In this document: positions 13,601 to 24,757 of the stretch, in pieces
How positions within the stretch are numbered: position 1 is the stretch's first letter
Layout: every line of letters starts with the position of its first letter
Assembly: GCA_030063045.1 (NCBI GenBank)
Contig: JAQSEB010000023.1
Coordinates: forward strand, 5,642,001 to 5,706,000
Length of the DNA stretch: 64,000 nt
Direction of reading: 5' to 3'
Source of the DNA: Pratylenchus scribneri
Taxonomy: Eukaryota > Nematoda > Chromadorea > Rhabditida > Pratylenchidae
The notes under the pieces: generated by a model
Databases searched by the model: none
What the model was told of the DNA's origin: nothing
The model's input: only the letters and a program-made list of their open reading frames with translations
Made by a program: the position numbers and the translations under genes

Positions 13601-15804
13601 AAAAATTCAGTTTCAATTTTGATCAAAAAATTTTTATCCAGAATCTAATAGCATCAAAATTCCATTTTTTGTGGTTAAATAATAAATTTTAAAAAAAATT
13701 TCTAAAATTAATAAAAATTAATCCATAAATTCGTTAAAATAATAATTTTCAACTCCAATAATTTTTTATGCTTTTGGAGTAGTAAAAAAAATTATACATT
13801 TTTGGGAAGAATTGTTTACGAAATTTCTTCTTTTTACGATTTTATCATAATAAATCTCCATCGACCTTTATGTAAAACTTTCAAAAATTTATGACTAATA
13901 TGAGAAATAATGGAATTTTCCCACAATTCCAAAATGCCTGCCAAAAAATTATGGATTATAAATAATAGTAGAAATTTAGGGTCGATCATAGTCAATTATA
14001 GTTTGTGAAAATTGATGCAATTTAAAACAGAAATTGGAATTTCTTCTCAAAATAATTGAAAATGGGAGAGAAAAACAAACTGAAAACCGATATTTTTAAA
14101 TAAGAATTTAAGCGAAAATTCTGGTTTAAAACCGATTTGCCCTAAACTAAATTTTAAAAAAAAGTTATTTCAAACAAAATTTTAAGGAATTGTCTGAATG
14201 AGTTTTAAATTTTCTATTTTTTATAGAAATCGAGGATGCGGCTATACAATTATTTCCCCCGAATCCGCCGCCGGGCCCAAATCCGCAACCAAATCCGAAT
14301 CCAGCGCCACAGCCAGGGCCACAACCAGCGCCGGCACCACAACAACCTCAGGATCCGGATGTTGTGAAGGCATTGGACATGGAATTCGATAATAATCCAC
14401 CAGAAAAAGGTGAAATTTTTTCATTTTACGGATTTTCTTTTTTCAATTTTTATACTATTAAATTTATAAAAAAATATAGACAAATTTTTATTTTATTAAA
14501 ATTAATTTAAAAAATTATAAAAAAATTTTGCATTATAATTCAAATATTCAAAAATAGGAATTTTATTTTATGTAATTTATTTTATTTTAATTTTAAAAAT
14601 TTTAATTCGGTAAAAATTTTCTTTCTCATATATTTTTCAATTTAAAAATATCTTTTATTTAATATTTTATTTATAAAATTTTTAGTGCCAGCCAATCAAT
14701 GCCAGGATATTGGCACGAATTGTGGTGACATTATGAGAATGTGTGGAATTCCGGTCAATGTCTTTAAAATTTAATTTTCACTCTTAAGAAATGAGATGAA
14801 AAAGGAAATCGCCTTTTTTGAGTTTAATATTCAATTCAGCATAAATATATTATATATATATTAGTGTTAATGGTCATTCACATTGGCTGAAAAAACTAAA
14901 TTAAATGCTAATAATAATTAATTTAAATCATATGAAATAAGTAGAGTAGGGATTTTGAGCAGAGAGCACGGATACCAGATCCGTATGGATTCATACGGAT
15001 CCGTAGTCCGAAATCCGTACAGTTTCTGATTTTACGGATTAATTCTGGACCGGATTTTGATTTGGATCCGTAAACCGAATGGGTAAATTAATTTAATTAC
15101 TATCTGAATAAACAATGTTTATAAATACAAAACTATCCTATACTTTAATTATACAGATTTTTTCTTTATACAGGCCTATGTTCTCCGAATGCATCAAAAT
15201 TGTAAGCGAACATGTCGAGCCTGTTTCCCGGATGGCGAACCATGCCAGGATCAATTCCCGGCGGAGTATGTTAAATAATATAATTTATGTGCATTATTAC
15301 CAGCAAATCCTTAACTTTTTATTCCCCGTAGTCGAATATATTTTTTATTTTAATTTTAATCATTATTTATTTTCAATTTGAAAAATTACAAGCAAATTGT
15401 AAAAGTTAATTAAGCCCAGTAAATATTTGAATAAAATTTATCATGACAGTAGTGTTTTAGGCCAGATATATTTTAGGAAATATAGCCACATTATTATATC
15501 ATAAATATAAAAAAATATTTTTGGCAAATATTCACGATAAAATTTTAGAGGTATTATTATAAAAAATATTAATGCTTTGAGCACTAGAAAACTATTCAAT
15601 ACAATTCATAATTAATTTAATTTTATTGTAAGCTGAATAATAATTTGATGCACCAAAAATAATTAAATTTAATATTCATAAAAAAATTTTCCTTTTATTA
15701 TTAGTTGCAAAATGTGGGAAGCTGAAGGCTATTGCAAAAGTCGAATACCTAAAGCCCTGAAAATGGTGCAATGTCCGGTCACATGTGGCCTATGCCCTAA
15801 TTAA
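10620..15804 (+). CDS. Secreted protein with two C-terminal ShKT domains, copy B (10 exons)
   Basis: Exons: 10620-10692, 10738-10944, 11132-11434, 11714-11965, 12452-12673, 13224-13517, 14227-14409, 14686-14753, 15174-15265, 15705-15804. They total 1794 nt (597 aa plus stop). Exon number, order and phases are identical to copy A. The signal peptide begins MKPTNIIILIAALIPVL. The N-terminal region is clearly homologous but diverged; the ShKT region is the best conserved part, with all 12 Cys retained. The linker in exon 7 has changed into a Pro-Asn/Gln repeat (NPPPGPNPQP-like) where A has Gly/Ala. No frame-disrupting change was seen, so both copies look functional. Its function is unknown. Confidence 0.85.
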
Positions 15805-17588
15805 TTGAAATTATGACCGGAAAAGAAAGACGGAATAATTAAATAAATTTTAAGTTAAAATTTTTGACAAAAGTGGAAGAATTAATGATAATATTTTTTA
15901 TTTAATTTTAAAATATATTGGAATTCAAAAATATTTTTTTATTAGTTTGATTAGAACATTTTTATTACAAAATGCCTTTACATCCGTGAATCCTTTTTCA
16001 TTCATTATTTATTCAGATAAATTATTAAAATATTTATTTGATTTATTCAATAAATAGTACATATATTCTTCATCTACAGAATTCTAATAACAAGCCAATA
16101 TCACAGTAATTATAAATTACCACTCAGTGATGTGATCTTCCAAAACCCAATAATAACTCGGCAAGCGGATTTAAAACCACCAATTCGACATTATAAAAAG
16201 TCTCAAATTATATAAAAAAAAATGTTTATAAAAATTTTATACACTTCACATTTATATCATAATTTGAGCTGTTTGTGCGATTCGGGTTACGAAATAAAGT
16301 TATTAAATATTTAAAAATTTCCCAGAAGAAAAAATTCAATAAAAATGCCCCTAATAATGATTGTTCTCACAGTGAAAAATTATGCCAAAAAATTTCACCG
16401 CTGAGAAAATTTAAATAAAAATGGAAAACACGCCAAAATATTTTTATTTCAACAAAAATCGGTATTGTCTAATTATCTAAAAAATTTGTGTAATCGTAAG
16501 TACCTAACTGCAAAACTCGTAAAATTACAAATTTTATATTAAGAATTTTGGGTACAAAATATTCATTAAAATAAAAAAATGAATTTTTCTGTTGCACTTT
16601 CACTAGAAATATTAAACCATTTTGTATTTATTTGTAACTTCAGTCTAATTAATTATTCATGTTCAATTTTTTACACAACACTAATTCAGTAATATTCCAA
16701 GAAATATGTAAAATATTTGTTTGAAACTTTAATTTTTTTACTTTACAACAAAGAAATTACGAATTAATTTAAGGCAAATAATTTAGGATTGCGTGCAATT
16801 TTAATCACACTCAAAATTGTCTGATGAGGTATAAAATTCCAATTAAAATGAATACAAAAAGTCTCTTAAAAATGTTCACTTAAAATTAAATGAAACGGAA
16901 AAATGTATCAAAATTTTTTATTCATTTGACCATATAAATAAATTTTTGGGATTTTAATGGAAGCTATTAAATTGGTCAAAAACCCTTCACTATTCCCATT
17001 CAATATTAAAAATTAATTTATTTTATGTTAGGCAAAAATATGAAAATAAAAATAATTAAAAAACCAGAAAATATAATTTAATTAAAAAATAATTATCGTA
17101 TTTTCTTATTAGTGGCCCCGGGCTAATTTTTTCAGACATTAAAAAGTGAGAAAAATAATTTTTTACTTTTTTCTCCTTTAAATATCCTCAAAAGAAGCGG
17201 CCTTTATTAGAGGAGGGCTTCTATTAGAGAGTGGGCCAATAATAGAGGAAAAATGTTAAATTGAAAGTACGATTTTTAAGACTATATAACTTGATAATAA
17301 CGAAGTTTTAAATATCTGATTTCGATTTGAATTAGGTTAATGGTAGTACTATATCTTTTAGGCAGAAAATGCTTCAAAAAGTGCTCAATTTTTTTCATCA
17401 TAATAATGCCCGTAAAATTTTTTGCCAACTTCCCCTTGGAGAATTATTTTTCAGTTTTCCTAAAAGATGGGAATTTCTAGAGAGTGGGGAATTACAAGGG
17501 TATATAATACGGTTCCTGCTAATTTAATTTAAAAAAACTCAATAAAAAATATTTACACTTTTCTTAAAATTTTAGCCAAATTTTAATA
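15805..17588. other. Intergenic, no gene seen
   Basis: AT-rich sequence between the ShKT pair and the Srt gene. It contains dispersed repeat fragments around 17100-17520, with a TTATTAGAGGAGGGCTTCTA-like block and a right end near ATATAATACGG, which resemble other foldback repeats in the window. No ORF with coding character was found. Confidence 0.5.
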
Positions 17589-20500
17589 ATGTTTTCTGCT
17601 GGCCATGCCGGTCTGATTCTCTTGATATTTTATCCAGCCGAATACAATGACTTATATGGATGCCAAAATTTCAATGCACAAAAGATACAACCAATATTGT
17701 CTTATCCAATTTTGAGCATTTTTCAATTGCTGTTAGCACTTGTTGCTGAGGTAAATATCAAATTATAAATTTAAATTAGGATTGAAATTGAACAGAGTCA
17801 GTTTTTAAACCGAAGTTTCCGGTTTCTGTTTTGACCGGTTTTACATTCTTGTTTTAGGTTTTGAGCGGTTTTCGAATAAAAAATTTATAAAATTTTATTT
17901 TTTTTAAGAAATATCGAAAAAAAAATCAAACAAAATAATTCAAATAAAATCTCATATATTTTCATCAATTTCTAAATTTTCTTAGCATACAAAAGGAAAT
18001 TTTAGTTATATAAAAACCCTCAGGGAAAAAATTAACCAAAATAGCCGAAAGCTTAGCCAAAAATTGACCCTCAGGATGAAAGTCTCAAAACTGAAAACCG
18101 TTCAGTTTTAATCCTCAGTTAGGCTTAGGCCGGATTTTGAATTTCGGTTTCTCTTTTTGGGCCAAAAATCCTTGGTTATAAACCGTCTCTGTCCAATCCT
18201 AATTCAAATATGAAATAAATTAATTCTCATTCATTCTCAGATTCTGTATGCACTTTGTATGTATTCAATTTGGCGTAATCGACAACATTCATGCTATAAA
18301 ATACTCTTCTACATTGGAATCATTGATATGTTGGGAATGATTGTTGGTGCCATTGTTTGTTCCCTTTTGGCTTTGACCAATTCCACTTTTTGTGATTCGC
18401 CAAATTTTCAATATATAAATGGAGGATTGGCAATGGGTGAGCTAATTTTAATATTTATAATAATGGCTTAAGTAAATTTTTTTGGCAACATTAAAGTTTT
18501 TTTTTTGGCACTGTTAAATTTTTTTACATTACCATATTTTCTTATAATTAGACATATTTAATAGGGTAATTCAAAGTCGGTTTTAAACGTCAGTTTTCAG
18601 TTTTCCAGTGTTTGCTGGTGCGGTTTTCGGTTCGGTTATATTTCAAAAAATCCTCGGATTTCGGTTCGAATTTTTGACAATTTTGGTTTCGGTTCGATTA
18701 AATGACTTTTAGCTACTCTATTATTTAAGTTAGAGTCTAGGATTAGGTTAGGGGCTATGACTAGTTAATAATAGAAAGCATAAATACATGATTTTTGTCC
18801 AATTTTTAAACCATACAAAATTACACAAATTTTTGTGCAAAAAATATTTTTACTTTAAGAAGTAAGGATAGAGAAGTATTTGAAAAAATAATAAAAAAAT
18901 ACTGTATAAAATATTTTAAATCTCCTTGGGGAATTATTTTTCAAGCTTTCCAAAAAGTGGAGAATTACATATTTAGTGATGAGTGTAAACTTAGAATTAA
19001 AAGGGTATATACGGTATTATTAATTCATATATAAATATATTATTTTTACTTTTTGACCCAATTAACATTTATTAAAATTTTATCATTCATTTAATTAATT
19101 CTCTAGCATTTTGGTTTGCCGAAACAACGGCCGAATTTATTTTGGCTTTCAACCGTTGCATGGACGTTATTTCACCAACAATTGCCACTTTCATATTTAA
19201 AGGTGCCAAATTGCCAAAATATTAATACAATTAATTTTAAATTTTTAATAGGAAATCGAACTTGGTATTTGATGCTGATTCCGTCAATTTATGCTGCAAT
19301 TTCTTGGCTTTTCACTGCACCTGTTGTGTTCAGTGCGAAGGATTTTGCTTTCTTTTTCAACCCATACCAAGGATATATTCCGGATAATAATTTGAAGGTG
19401 AATTGTAATTTTTATTAATTTTTAGGAAGATAATTTTTTATCCTAAAAGAAGTTATTGACTTCCAATAAATCAGAAACCAATTTAGTTTAGACCATACGA
19501 AACTAATACTAATTTGTAGATCTCGTCGAAGCTCATAGATGGTAGATAAAATATTCAAATTTTGGCCCAAAATTAAAGTTCTAAAACCAAAAACTGGAAA
19601 TATTATTTAAACGGTTTAATTTGCTCAATTTCAATTTAATTGTTTGGATCTAAACAAAAACGTGTTTCGATGAGATTTACAAATTGGTTTAAAATTTGTA
19701 GAGTCAAAAACCGGTTTCTGAATTATAAAAAATAAAAAGCTATTTTTTGGGATAAAAAATTAAATTTGGGTTTAAAAAAAATAAATAATTGGTTAAAAAT
19801 TCCAAAAAAAAATTTATGTATTAATTTTTATTATAATTTTAGTATGTGAATTATATGCATTCCTTTAACAATACAATGGTTTCACTGGTGTTATGCACAA
19901 CTTATGGAATATTTTTCATTCTTTGGCTAGTCAAAATCATCAAATTCAAGGCATTCAAAATAAATAATGAAGGCAAACAAGTCGTTGTTGAAAATAACAA
20001 CAATGCAAATGCCACTGCAAATGCGGCCATTAAATTTGTGGGTTTTATTTTATATTATATATTAATTATCTTGTCAAAATGTTAATAATGCCTAATAAGT
20101 AAATCCTTTCCTATTTTTCCTACTGAACAACTTTTTAACTAATCATCAATCAAATATTGCCCCAATTGAAATTTATCTTAAAAGTTCTTGGCTTTTTTCG
20201 GATCTGGGTTTCAATAAAAAAAATTTTCTCTCAAAAAATTAACAAATAAATTTATTTAAAAATACAAATTATAAATTAATTTTTTAAAAATATTTCAATT
20301 ATCTTTTATTGCACCAAAAAAGTTTTAGACATTTGTACAAGTGCTTTTAATAAGCATGTTCAACGCATTTGCCGCTGGCCTCGGGGAATATATGCAATAT
20401 TTTCAAATATTCCCAGAACTAATTGTATTGGCCCAAATGACCTATGTTCTCACTCATGGTCTGTGAAAATATTTTTTAACATTTTAATATTTTTATAAAT

Positions 20501-21362
20501 TTATTTATGATTTTAGCAGCTCCACCCTTCATATATTTGCTGTGTAATAAAACAATCCGTCGTGATATTCGAACACTTATTTTGAAAGTTTTATTTGCTG
20601 ACATTGTCTCAAAGGTATTTTTATTTATATTGAAGATTTTTTTGGTAAATCGGTACCCGAAAAAAATTGTAAATCGAAATTTCGGAGAGCCAAAAATTGC
20701 CAAAAAAACAGCCGAAATTTCGGATCGTAATACGAAACTTAATCAAAGGAAAAAATTTTTAGTCATTTTTAAAATTTTTATTTTGGATAAAAATTTATCT
20801 TGGAAAAAATTTATTGGCAAAAAATGGAATTTATAGGCATAAGATGACTTAAGATTAAGAGTTAAAATAGGAATTAAAAGTGAATTTTCCTTTTAAGAAA
20901 AAACAAAATATTTGGAAGTAATTCGTAACAAAAATCAATAATTTATTTCAGATTTTTTTTGATTTTTTTTTCAAAATTTTTGAAAATCGTAAATCGTAAT
21001 TTCGGTGCCAAAAATGGCCGAAATTTCGGACCAAAATTAAAGTAATCGAAATTAGATCTCATCTCTGGTTCCTGGTACATTTCATTACCCAATGTGTTTA
21101 TAATGAATCAAAATTTTCATTAAACCAAATAATTTATTTTAAAATATTTCAATTTTACCCTTCTAAAAATTTTTTTTCAAATTCAAAGATGAATGGTGTT
21201 ACCATTGTTAAACCAGTTGCACAAAACGGTGGAAACACATTACAAGCGGCTGTGAGTGCAACCAATCCTTGGTCTCAGCCAAAACCGTCCAGCTATTATC
21301 AGGGTTATGCTGCCGCCATTCGAGCAATGCGAAATGGCGAAAATATTGCTGGACAGTCATGA
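17589..21362 (+). CDS. Srt-type seven-transmembrane chemoreceptor (8 exons)
   Basis: Exons: 17589-17750, 18241-18436, 19107-19202, 19252-19397, 19843-20037, 20329-20458, 20517-20614, 21189-21362. They sum to 1197 nt (398 aa) with consistent phases. The protein has an extracellular N-terminus with a YNDLYGC motif, about seven hydrophobic segments, a YSIWRNRQHSCYKILFYIG loop after TM1, CDSPNFQYINGGLAMG before TM3, an FNRCMDV motif after TM3 and CNKTIRRDIR after TM7. These fit the nematode Srt serpentine receptor family (Pfam Srt), plasma-membrane receptors expressed largely in chemosensory neurons. The last-exon acceptor (AAAG) is atypical, but the following residues (NGVTIVKPV) match the second Srt gene at 58.6 kb (HGITVIKPM), which supports it. 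Start: first in-frame ATG of exon 1. Confidence 0.87.
17777..18201. mobile_element. hAT-like MITE in intron 1 of the Srt gene
   Basis: 425 bp with inverted ends TAGGATTG.AACAGAG...CTCTGTCCAATCCTA. Flanks are ATTTAAAT (17769-17776) and ATTCAAAT (18202-18209), an 8-bp target duplication with one mismatch. The interior is rich in AAACCGAAA / TTTCGGTTT blocks that recur elsewhere in the window. No coding capacity. Confidence 0.8.
19429..19760. mobile_element. TIR element in intron 4 of the Srt gene
   Basis: Inverted ends with TTTTTTATCCTAAAAG and a partner near 19745 (CTATTTTTTGGGATAAAAAA). Internal blocks include AATAAATCAGAAACC and TTTGTAGATCTCGTCGA. It is the same family as 3965-4240 and 63242-63538. 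Boundaries approximate. Confidence 0.6.
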
Positions 21363-22443
21363 AATTAATGCGAAATTATATATAAAATTTTTTTATTTAA
21401 ATATTCCCAAATTTTTCTGAATTTATTTAAATCAAAATTGTAGAGTTGCCAGATTTTTTCAAAATAAATTACTGTCTAATGTATACATTGGATAATAAAA
21501 TAAATATTTTGAAATCATAATAAAGAATTTCTTTTTAAGAGAATAAAAATTGAATAAAATTTGTCCAACAAATTTTTCTAACCGTAGGCTAAAAACTTTT
21601 AAAAAAAAAGGAAAAAATTTGACCAAAAATTGTCTATCGGAATAAAAAAAAGTACATAATAGTACAATAAAATACAAATTAAAAATATACGATTTAAATC
21701 TCAAAAGTTCAACTCTTCAAAAAGTACATTCCTTTAAATAAAGTATATTTGGCGACCCTGATTTATTGACTAGACATGCTTCTAAATTAAATTAAACAAT
21801 TTTTTATTTCCTATTTAAATTGTGAATATTCTTTTCAACGTGTTGATTTTTAATTCTAACATTGATTGATTGATTTGATGTCAGTGACAATTTTTTGATA
21901 AACAATTGAATTTGGACACAATTTGTTATTGAGAAAGGATGATATGGGATCCCGATCGGTATTTTTCGTGACCCCAACCGATTTGGTTCAGTAAAAGTGA
22001 ACCGAATCCTAACCGAAGATTTTTTTTGAAATTTTGTAACCAATTCAATTTCGTTACTGGATCGAATACTGCTGAACCAACTGCGGCAAATCGATATTTT
22101 TGATAATTTCGGTACTGATAAAAACAGTCATTTTTGGGCATTTTTTATTTAATCTAATTCACTATAATAAACTTTTTAGATGCACTTTTGCTTTAGGCAA
22201 TTAAGAACATTTTGAGTCTCTCTATGGGTTTAGCCAATAAAACCAATGAGCAATGATCCAAATAACTTGGAGAGAGAAGAAATTAGCTTTTTCCTTAATT
22301 CTCCCCTTTTCCCTTCATTTGGCTTGGCTTGGTTTTTAATCGACCATTTTTTCATTTATAAAAATTTTTAATTTTAATAGTCATTTATTGTAAAAAAGTT
22401 CCAATCCAATTCTTATAAAAACAATTTTTACAAAGAAAAAAAG
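21363..22443. other. Intergenic, no gene seen
   Basis: AT-rich. AATAAA-type polyadenylation hexamers lie about 90-130 bp after the Srt stop. Around 21950-22110 a repeat fragment carries GATCGGTATT and CCGATTTGGTTC blocks of the AACCG-rich type seen in other MITEs. No coding ORF is supported. Confidence 0.45.
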
Positions 22444-22816
22444 TTTTTTTGCCGAGAGATTTGGGCTCTTTTGCCGAGAAATCGGATTCTTTAGCTTTTT
22501 TATAATTTTTTTGTGCTTGATCCAAGTTCCTTAAATCTTATATTTATTTCATAGAGCTCATCGAAACGCATCGATTGATCCACAAGTAAAGGTATTAAAC
22601 CTTCTAAACCATATTTTGATTTTGGTTTATAACTCTTTTAGTTTTGAACCAAATTACAAAAAACAATGTATTATATTAATCGACGCGTCTCGATGAGCTC
22701 TATAAAATATTTATAAGCTTTGGGGGTAAAGGATCAATCACTAGCAAGCTATTAAGCTTTCGGCAAAAGAATATGATTTCTTGGCAAAAGAATCCAAATC
22801 TCTCAGTAAAAGAAAA
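22444..22816. mobile_element. TIR element with GCCGAGA ends
   Basis: Left end TTTTTTTGCCGAGAGATTTG continuing into GCCGAGAAATCGGATTCTTT; the right end is the diverged inverse (AAGAATCCAAATCTCTCAG). The centre is a palindrome-like pair, AGAGCTCATCGAAACGCATC near 22553 and GACGCGTCTCGATGAGCTCT near 22681. Related copies: 29129-29348 and 60898-61670. No TSD assigned. Confidence 0.7.
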
Positions 22817-22900
22817 CCGCAACCATTTTACAAAATTTAAAGGATTTAAAAATTTGTAAATTTCGCTCGGAATTTTATTATTGCACAATTCTTCATTTCA

Positions 22901-23734
22901 ATGGATAATCAAAACGGAATGATTTCAAATGGCATAAATTTGGATGCCATTGACTTGTACGATTTTGCTTTTGACAATATTGATGAAGAAGATCTCGCAG
23001 AGGAAGTCAAAAATTTGAAGGTTTTAAAAAATCATCAATTTTAAGGGTCGAATTAATTTAAAATCCAATTCCAAAGATTGGCCAAGAAGACCCGAAAATG
23101 CAATCCGATCAAAAGGCAACGATGCTGGAAGAAAGTTGTCACCCTCACTGATCATAGCGCCGAGGAGGAAAGTGGCCGAAGAAAACAACGTCGTTATAGG
23201 ACAACATTTTCGACCAGTCAAATAGAGGAATTGGAAAAGGTAAATAAAATGTTCAAATTTTATATGATTAATTTATAATGGCCATTTTAGCTTTTCATGG
23301 TCGCCCATTTTCCCGATAGATTCCAAATGTAATTTGATAATTCAAAAGTAAAAAAAAATATATATATAAAATATTCAAGGGAAGAATTGGCCTCCCGAAT
23401 AAATTTGACCGTGGCACGTGTCCTAGTGTGGTTCCATAATCGACGAGCAAAACATCGAAAGCAAGAAAGAAAACAATTTCCTCAAGGATATCCAATTTGC
23501 TTTGATTGGGCCAAATTCAATCAAATGGCATATAATAATATCATTGCCACTCCTCAAGGATATCCAACTGGCTTTGACTGGGCCAAATTCAATCAAATGG
23601 CATATAATAATGCCATTGCCGCATTTATGGCCTCGAATACTGGCAATATTCCTGCAGCCAACATCGACCAGCATATGATGGCACTATCCAATGCTTTTGC
23701 CACTGCTTCTGCCACAAAACCACAAAATCAATGA
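22901..23734 (+). CDS. Paired-like homeobox transcription factor
   Basis: Coding exons seen: 22901-23020 (putative first, [11 protein letters not shown]..., acidic), 23077-23239, 23291-23328, 23380-23734. The last three join in phase and encode a complete 60-residue homeodomain starting [18 protein letters not shown], with F8, L16, F20, W48, F49, N51 and R53 all present. The third helix reads [15 protein letters not shown], so position 50, which sets base preference, is His instead of the usual Gln/Lys/Ser, and W56 is also His. Sequence context is paired-like (prd-like, no paired box visible). After the homeodomain a 24-residue unit starting PQGYP is directly duplicated. Nuclear DNA-binding protein, likely developmental. 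The join between exon 1 (phase 0) and exon 2 (needs two leftover bases) is unresolved, so the true start is uncertain. Confidence 0.88.
23480..23623 (+). repeat. In-frame 72-bp tandem duplication in the homeobox gene
   Basis: Two adjacent 72-bp units (23480-23551 and 23552-23623) encode the 24-residue unit [17 protein letters not shown] twice. They differ at few positions, so the duplication is fairly recent. It lies C-terminal to the homeodomain. Confidence 0.9.
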
Positions 23735-24186
23735 GAGATTTTGAATTCGAACAAACGAACAAATGAAGCTGCTAAAAATATCTCAATGTTAAAAATCATT
23801 CATTAATAAGCTTAAATGAATCATTTTTTGTGGATCTATTTTTCAATAATTGCATAAAATCTTTGTTTCTTCAATTTATATGTTTTATGAAGGTGGGGGA
23901 ACATTTAAATATTTGTTTGATACTTTTTAATACTATAAATTTTATTAAATATTTTATATATGCTAAAATTAATATTTAACAAATATATAGTAGAAATATC
24001 AAAAAAATTTATAAAATTGTTTTTTAAAAATAATGACAATGTATACTTACTTTTCGACAATACATCGAAACAATTCAACCTTTCATGCACCACTACTTCA
24101 TTGATTATTATATTCATTGTCCTATTAATAAATAATAAATAAGATGGGGTTAGAAGGGCAAATTTAGCTTAAGATGTGTTTAAAAT

Positions 24187-24592
24187 TTGCGTTGTCCAAA
24201 GTCGATTTTAAAAACCGAAACCTTCACCGAAAATTTTTGGCCCGAAAACCAAAACCGAGGGTTAAAATCCGATCGGTTTTCGCTTTTGAACTTTCACCCT
24301 GAGGGACAATTTTTGGCTAAAATTTTGCATTGTGTGTCTATTCATAGCAAATTTTTTTGTGTGTAGAAGATTTAGAAATTGATTGATGAAGAATAAAAAA
24401 TGGGGATATTATTTGAATTTTTAAAATTTTTTCAATAATTTATGATAAAATTTTTAAAATTTTTATGGACTTATTTTCAAAAACCATTCATAACGAATGT
24501 GAGGAATTTTTAAAAATAGATACCGAAATTCCAAAACCGGTCCAAAAACGAAACCAAAATCTTCGGTTTAAAACCGACTTTGGACAACTTTA
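24187..24592. mobile_element. Probable hAT-like MITE
   Basis: Long inverted ends: GTTGTCCAAAGTCGATTTTA on the left and TAAAACCGACTTTGGACAAC on the right. Possible imperfect 8-bp flanks are TTTAAAAT (24179-24186) and TTTAAGAA (24593-24600), a 6 of 8 match. The interior is AACCGAAA-rich, like the element at 17777-18201. Non-coding. Confidence 0.6.
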
Positions 24593-24757
24593 TTTAAGAA
24601 AGTTCAACGGAACATTTTTTTCGTCGAAATTTTTTACCTCCATAATCAAATTTATAGTAAAATTACATAAAATAAATTTATTTATTGACGGCAAAATTTG
24701 TTGAAAATTACTAGCTCATTCCCTCTGGACTTTTTAATTAATCCCATTTTAATTTTA

